DNA of 64,000 bases, taken from the NCBI RefSeq assembly GCF_002096845.1, contig NZ_NCVK01000007.1, positions 28,831-92,830 of the forward strand, in the 5' to 3' direction. Of the stretch, positions 60,624 to 64,000 are shown piece after piece. The stretch is from Streptococcus mitis (GTDB taxonomy: Bacteria > Bacillota > Bacilli > Lactobacillales > Streptococcaceae). The notes under the pieces are model-generated. The model saw only the letters and a list, made by a program, of their open reading frames with translations, did no database searches and was not told where the DNA came from. How positions within the stretch are numbered: position 1 is the first letter of the stretch; the number at the start of each line of letters is the position of its first letter. A program made the translations under genes and the position numbers.

Positions 60624-60653
60624 ATTATACCATTTTCAAAAAGAGAAAGACAA
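60624..60653 (-). promoter_or_regulatory. dnaE promoter
   Basis: -35 TTGTCT (60648-60653), 18-base spacer, -10 TATAAT (60624-60629) with TGG ahead of it (extended). Leader of about 20-25 bases to the TTG start. Confidence 0.7.
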
Positions 60654-60942
60654 AAGCAATGACTCCTATCTCTATTTTATATTTTAAATAAGGCATTTTG
60701 GCTGAAAAAATAACAAATATATTTGCAGTAAAAATGTTTCTGTAAACTATTTTGAACTTTTTATCCCAATAAATGGATATCTCTTTTAAAGAAGTGAGAT
60801 AAATCCACTCAAAATTCTTGTTAGATATCGTTTAATTTATGAATGCTATAGAATATCACATATTATTTCATATAAATTGTATTCATTATTCTTTAATTAA
60901 TTTCTTTCTCACTTAATGATTCCCTTTCTCCTATTTTTTTGA
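60654..60942. other. AT-rich divergent region between dnaE and pepX
   Basis: No ORF, terminator or repeat I can support. Probably only the upstream region of two divergent promoters. Confidence 0.4.
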
Positions 60943-60948
60943 TATAAT
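60943..60948 (+). promoter_or_regulatory. pepX extended -10 promoter
   Basis: TGA-TATAAT at 60940-60948 with no good -35; leader about 25 bases before the AGGAGG of pepX. Confidence 0.6.
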
Positions 60949-60979
60949 AACCTTAATTATTATTTTACAAGGAGGTTTT

Positions 60980-63253
60980 ATGCGCTTTAATCAATTCAGC
61001 TATTTATCACTTCCAAGAGATACTATTTTATATGAATTAAAAAAGTATGGATTTGATTTTCCATCTGAGTCAACAAATAAAAAGATATTTGAGTCTTTTC
61101 TAGGTCGTTTCTTTTTCACTTATCAAGACACCAACTATCCACTTTCCATCCTAGCAGCTGATAAAAAAACAGACCTGCTAACATTTTTTCAATTAGAAGA
61201 TGAACTGACAGCAGATATTTTTTATACTGTTGCTTTTCAACTTTTAGGCTTTTCTTATTTGGTTGACTTCGAAGACAGTGAAGCTTTTCGTAAAGAGACT
61301 GGATTTCCTATTATATACGGTGACTTGATTGAAAATCTCTATCAGTTACTCAATACTCGCACCAAAAAGGGAAATACTCTTATCGACCAACTTGTTAGTG
61401 ACGGTCTTATTCCAGAGGATAATAACTACCACTACTTTAACGGCAAGAGTTTAGCAACTTTTTCCAGCCATGATGTCATTCGTGAAGTCGTTTACGTTGA
61501 GTCTCGTGTCGATACCGACCAAAAAGGGCTACCAGACTTAGTCAAGGTTAGCATTATTCGTCCTCGTTATGAGGGCCAAATCCCTGCCATCATGACAGCC
61601 AGTCCTTATCACCAAGGAACAAATGACAAGGCAAGCGATAAGGCTCTCTACAAGATGGAGGGCGAGCTTGAGGTTAAACCTGCTCATAAGATTGAACTAG
61701 AGGAACCTCAACTCAATCTCGTCCAACCTCAAGGCCAAGCTGAGCTTGTGTCAGAAGCTGAGGAAAAGCTAAGTCACATCAACTCTAGCTATACACTCAA
61801 CGACTACTTCCTCCCACGAGGTTTTGCTAATCTCTATGTATCAGGTGTTGGTACCAAAGACTCTACTGGTTTCATGACTAACGGAGACTACCAACAAATC
61901 GAAGCTTATAAAAATGTCATCGACTGGCTCAATAGTCGTTGCCGTGCCTTTACCGACCACACGCGCCAGCGTCAAGTCAAGGCTGACTGGTCAAATGGAA
62001 AAGTAGCCACAACTGGACTTTCCTATCTTGGAACCATGTCCAATGGACTTGCGACTACAGGCGTCGATGGTTTAGAGGTTATCATTGCTGAGGCTGGCAT
62101 TTCTTCATGGTACAACTACTACCGTGAAAACGGTCTGGTGACCAGCCCAGGTGGTTATCCAGGTGAGGACTTTGACTCCCTTGCTGAGTTAACCTATTCT
62201 CGTAATCTCTTGGCTGGCGACTATATCCGTTGCAATGAAGCTCACCAAGCTGACTTAGAAAAAGTAAAAGAACAACTAGATCGCAAGTCTGGTGACTACA
62301 ATCAATTTTGGCATGACCGTAACTATCTGCTCAATGCTAATAAAGTAAAGGCAGAGGTTGTCTTTACCCACGGTTCTCAGGATTGGAATGTCAAACCACT
62401 CCATGTTTACCAGATGTTCCATGCTCTTCCTAATCATATAAACAAGCACCTCTTTTTCCATAATGGCGCACATGTTTACATGAACAACTGGCAGTCCATT
62501 GACTTCCGTGAGTCCATGAATGCTTTGTTGACAAAGAAATTACTGGGACAAGATACAGATTTCCAACTTCCTACTGTTATCTGGCAGGACAATACAGCCC
62601 CTCAGACTTGGTTATCACTTGATAAGTTCGGTGGGCAAGAAAACTTTGAAACCTTCTCACTTGGTCAAGAAGAGAAAGTCATTCAAAACCAGTACCCAGA
62701 TAAGGATTTTGAGCGCTATGGTAAGACCTACCAGACCTTCAATACAGAACTCTATCAAGGGAAAGTCAATCAGATTACTATTGACCTTCCTGTGACTAAG
62801 GATCTTCACTTGAACGGTCGAGCTCAACTCAATCTTCGTATCAAATCCAGCACAAACAAGGGGCTTTTATCTGCTCAACTACTGGAACTTGGACAAAAGA
62901 AATACCTACAACCTTATCCAGCTGTTTTAAGTGCTAGAACCATTGACAACGGACGCTACCACATGTTGGAAAATCTCTGTGAATTACCATTTAGACCAGA
63001 TGCACAACGAGTCGTGACAAAAGGTTACCTCAATTTACAAAATAGAAATGATTTACTGTTAGTAGAGGATATTACTGCAGATGAATGGATGGATGTGCAA
63101 TTTGAACTACAACCTACTATTTACAAGTTAAAAGAAGGAGATACTCTTCGTTTAGTCCTCTATACCACTGACTTTGAAATCACCATACGTGACAATACTG
63201 ACTACCACCTGACTGTTGATCTTGAACAGTCTACACTTATCCTACCTCACTAA
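60980..63253 (+). CDS. pepX: Xaa-Pro dipeptidyl-peptidase
   Basis: Cleaves N-terminal X-Pro dipeptides, such as those from casein and proline-rich peptides. 757 residues, S15 family. Catalytic Ser in [12 protein letters not shown] near residue 350; catalytic Asp near [13 protein letters not shown], and His in [15 protein letters not shown] before the ATG. No signal peptide, so intracellular. Confidence 0.97.
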   Translation: MRFNQFSYLSLPRDTILYELKKYGFDFPSESTNKKIFESFLGRFFFTYQDTNYPLSILAADKKTDLLTFFQLEDELTADIFYTVAFQLLGFSYLVDFEDSEAFRKETGFPIIYGDLIENLYQLLNTRTKKGNTLIDQLVSDGLIPEDNNYHYFNGKSLATFSSHDVIREVVYVESRVDTDQKGLPDLVKVSIIRPRYEGQIPAIMTASPYHQGTNDKASDKALYKMEGELEVKPAHKIELEEPQLNLVQPQGQAELVSEAEEKLSHINSSYTLNDYFLPRGFANLYVSGVGTKDSTGFMTNGDYQQIEAYKNVIDWLNSRCRAFTDHTRQRQVKADWSNGKVATTGLSYLGTMSNGLATTGVDGLEVIIAEAGISSWYNYYRENGLVTSPGGYPGEDFDSLAELTYSRNLLAGDYIRCNEAHQADLEKVKEQLDRKSGDYNQFWHDRNYLLNANKVKAEVVFTHGSQDWNVKPLHVYQMFHALPNHINKHLFFHNGAHVYMNNWQSIDFRESMNALLTKKLLGQDTDFQLPTVIWQDNTAPQTWLSLDKFGGQENFETFSLGQEEKVIQNQYPDKDFERYGKTYQTFNTELYQGKVNQITIDLPVTKDLHLNGRAQLNLRIKSSTNKGLLSAQLLELGQKKYLQPYPAVLSARTIDNGRYHMLENLCELPFRPDAQRVVTKGYLNLQNRNDLLLVEDITADEWMDVQFELQPTIYKLKEGDTLRLVLYTTDFEITIRDNTDYHLTVDLEQSTLILPH

Positions 63254-63271
63254 AAAAGGAGTTAAATTATT

Positions 63272-63742
63272 ATGAATAAATCTGAACACCGACACCAACT
63301 CATACGCGCTCTTGTAACGAAAAATAAGATTCACACACAAGCTGAGTTACAATCTCTTCTTGCCGATAATGATATTCAAGTTACACAAGCTACACTTTCG
63401 AGGGATATTAAAAGTATGAACCTCTCAAAAGTACGAGAAGAAGATAACTCTTACTATGTGCTCAATACAGGTTCTATCTCAAAATGGGAAAAACGCCTCG
63501 AACTCTACATGGAAGACGCCCTTGTCTTGATGCGCCCCGTTCAACACCAAGTCCTACTAAAAACCCTTCCTGGACTTGCTCAATCCTTTGGTTCTATCAT
63601 TGATGCTTTGAGTTTCCCTGACGCTATCGCTACCCTCTGTGGCGATGATGTCTGCCTTGTCATCTGTGAAGATGCAGAGGCAGCCCAACATTGCTTTGAA
63701 GAGCTGAAACGGTTCGCCCCACCATTTTTCTTTGGTGAATAA
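63272..63742 (+). CDS. ArgR family regulator, second copy
   Basis: 156 residues. N-terminal QAELQSLLADNDIQVTQATLSRDIKSMNLSKV, the ArgR winged helix. The C-terminal domain keeps the LPGLAQSFGSIIDAL and TLCGDDVCLVICED blocks, with the acidic pair that binds arginine. GGAG precedes the ATG. Starts 18 bases after pepX, so the two are probably one operon. Lactic bacteria often have several ArgR-type proteins that work together; its relation to the copy at 41109 is unknown. Confidence 0.92.
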   Translation: MNKSEHRHQLIRALVTKNKIHTQAELQSLLADNDIQVTQATLSRDIKSMNLSKVREEDNSYYVLNTGSISKWEKRLELYMEDALVLMRPVQHQVLLKTLPGLAQSFGSIIDALSFPDAIATLCGDDVCLVICEDAEAAQHCFEELKRFAPPFFFGE

Positions 63743-63862
63743 ACAGAAACTGAACTCAAAAACTGCAGAACTCTCAAAATTTTAAACAGTAGTGAATTGA
63801 TGTCAGCTAACAGCTAGCGAATACAATAGCTGATTCCTACTGAAAAGTGAGCTATGCAGTTT

Positions 63863-63970
63863 TATACTCTTCGAAAATCAAATTCAAACCACGTCAGCGT
63901 CACCTTACCGTACTCAAGTACAGCCTGCGGCTAGCTTCCTAGTTTGCTCTTTGATTTTCATTGAGTATTA
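63863..63970 (+). repeat. BOX element (boxA-boxC, no boxB)
   Basis: Starts TATACTCTTCGAAAATC, contains CCACGTCAGCGTC and GCCTGCGGCTAGCTTCCTAG, and ends TTTGATTTTCATTGAGTATT. The termini are inverted repeats. The B module present in the element at 34027 is missing. Confidence 0.92.
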
Positions 63971-64000
63971 ATAAAACAAAAAAAGAAATCTATCTCATAC

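Overview
The window looks like an ordinary chromosomal segment of a mitis-group Streptococcus (S. mitis, S. oralis or S. pneumoniae type). The reasons are low GC, strong AGGAGG ribosome-binding sites, TATAAT promoters (several of the extended TGN type), proteins that closely resemble the pneumococcal versions as I remember them (GyrA, SrtA, LacG, XseA, PtsI, DnaE), and two BOX elements, the small dispersed repeat typical of this group. I saw no phage, insertion sequence, CRISPR array, rRNA or tRNA.

Layout. 1-4.4 kb: MATE exporter (cut by the window edge), pyrC, mutX, ung and a YjjG-like HAD phosphatase. 4.4-9.2 kb: an AT-rich block with a small membrane protein, an ABC exporter, an ABC-2 type transporter and a TetR regulator, with three matching 17-bp operators. 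9.5-13.2 kb: a frameshifted ClbS/DfsB-family gene, a three-gene surface-glycan-like operon and a YkgJ-type cysteine-cluster protein. 13.3-19.3 kb: ptsHI and the class Ib ribonucleotide reductase genes nrdHEF behind two NrdR-like boxes. 19.4-36.6 kb: a large lactose/galactose region. It holds lacR, lacTFEG with a LacT antitermination leader, a three-gene methyltransferase/exporter cassette with an Rrf2 regulator inserted in the middle, a divergent second lacAB pair with its own promoter, lacABCD, an aldose-epimerase gene and a galactitol-family PTS (gatABC).

36.8-50.1 kb: lepA, a phosphoesterase, recN, argR, tlyA, ispA, xseB and xseA in a tightly packed minus-strand run, then udk, truB, a DUF2130 protein, an O-acetylhomoserine sulfhydrylase and a formate/nitrite-type channel. 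50.2-54.6 kb: srtA and gyrA, with ldh divergent. 54.8-63.7 kb: pyk, pfkA, dnaE, then divergent pepX and a second ArgR-family gene, ending in a BOX element.

How it works together. Lactose enters by LacEF and is split by LacG; galactose enters by GatABC. LacAB isomerise galactose-6-phosphate and LacCD convert it to triose phosphates, which feed glycolysis (PfkA, Pyk, Ldh are all here). PtsI and HPr supply the phosphate for both transporters. 

Most unusual: a perfect-period 3 x 124-bp tandem array between lacE and lacG in which every unit carries the same 12-codon hydrophobic mini-ORF with its ATG in a hairpin loop; the orphan lacAB pair with an 11-bp-arm palindrome just downstream of its promoter; the CmoA-like/methyltransferase/exporter cassette; and the ldh-pyk junction, which differs from the pneumococcal order I remember.
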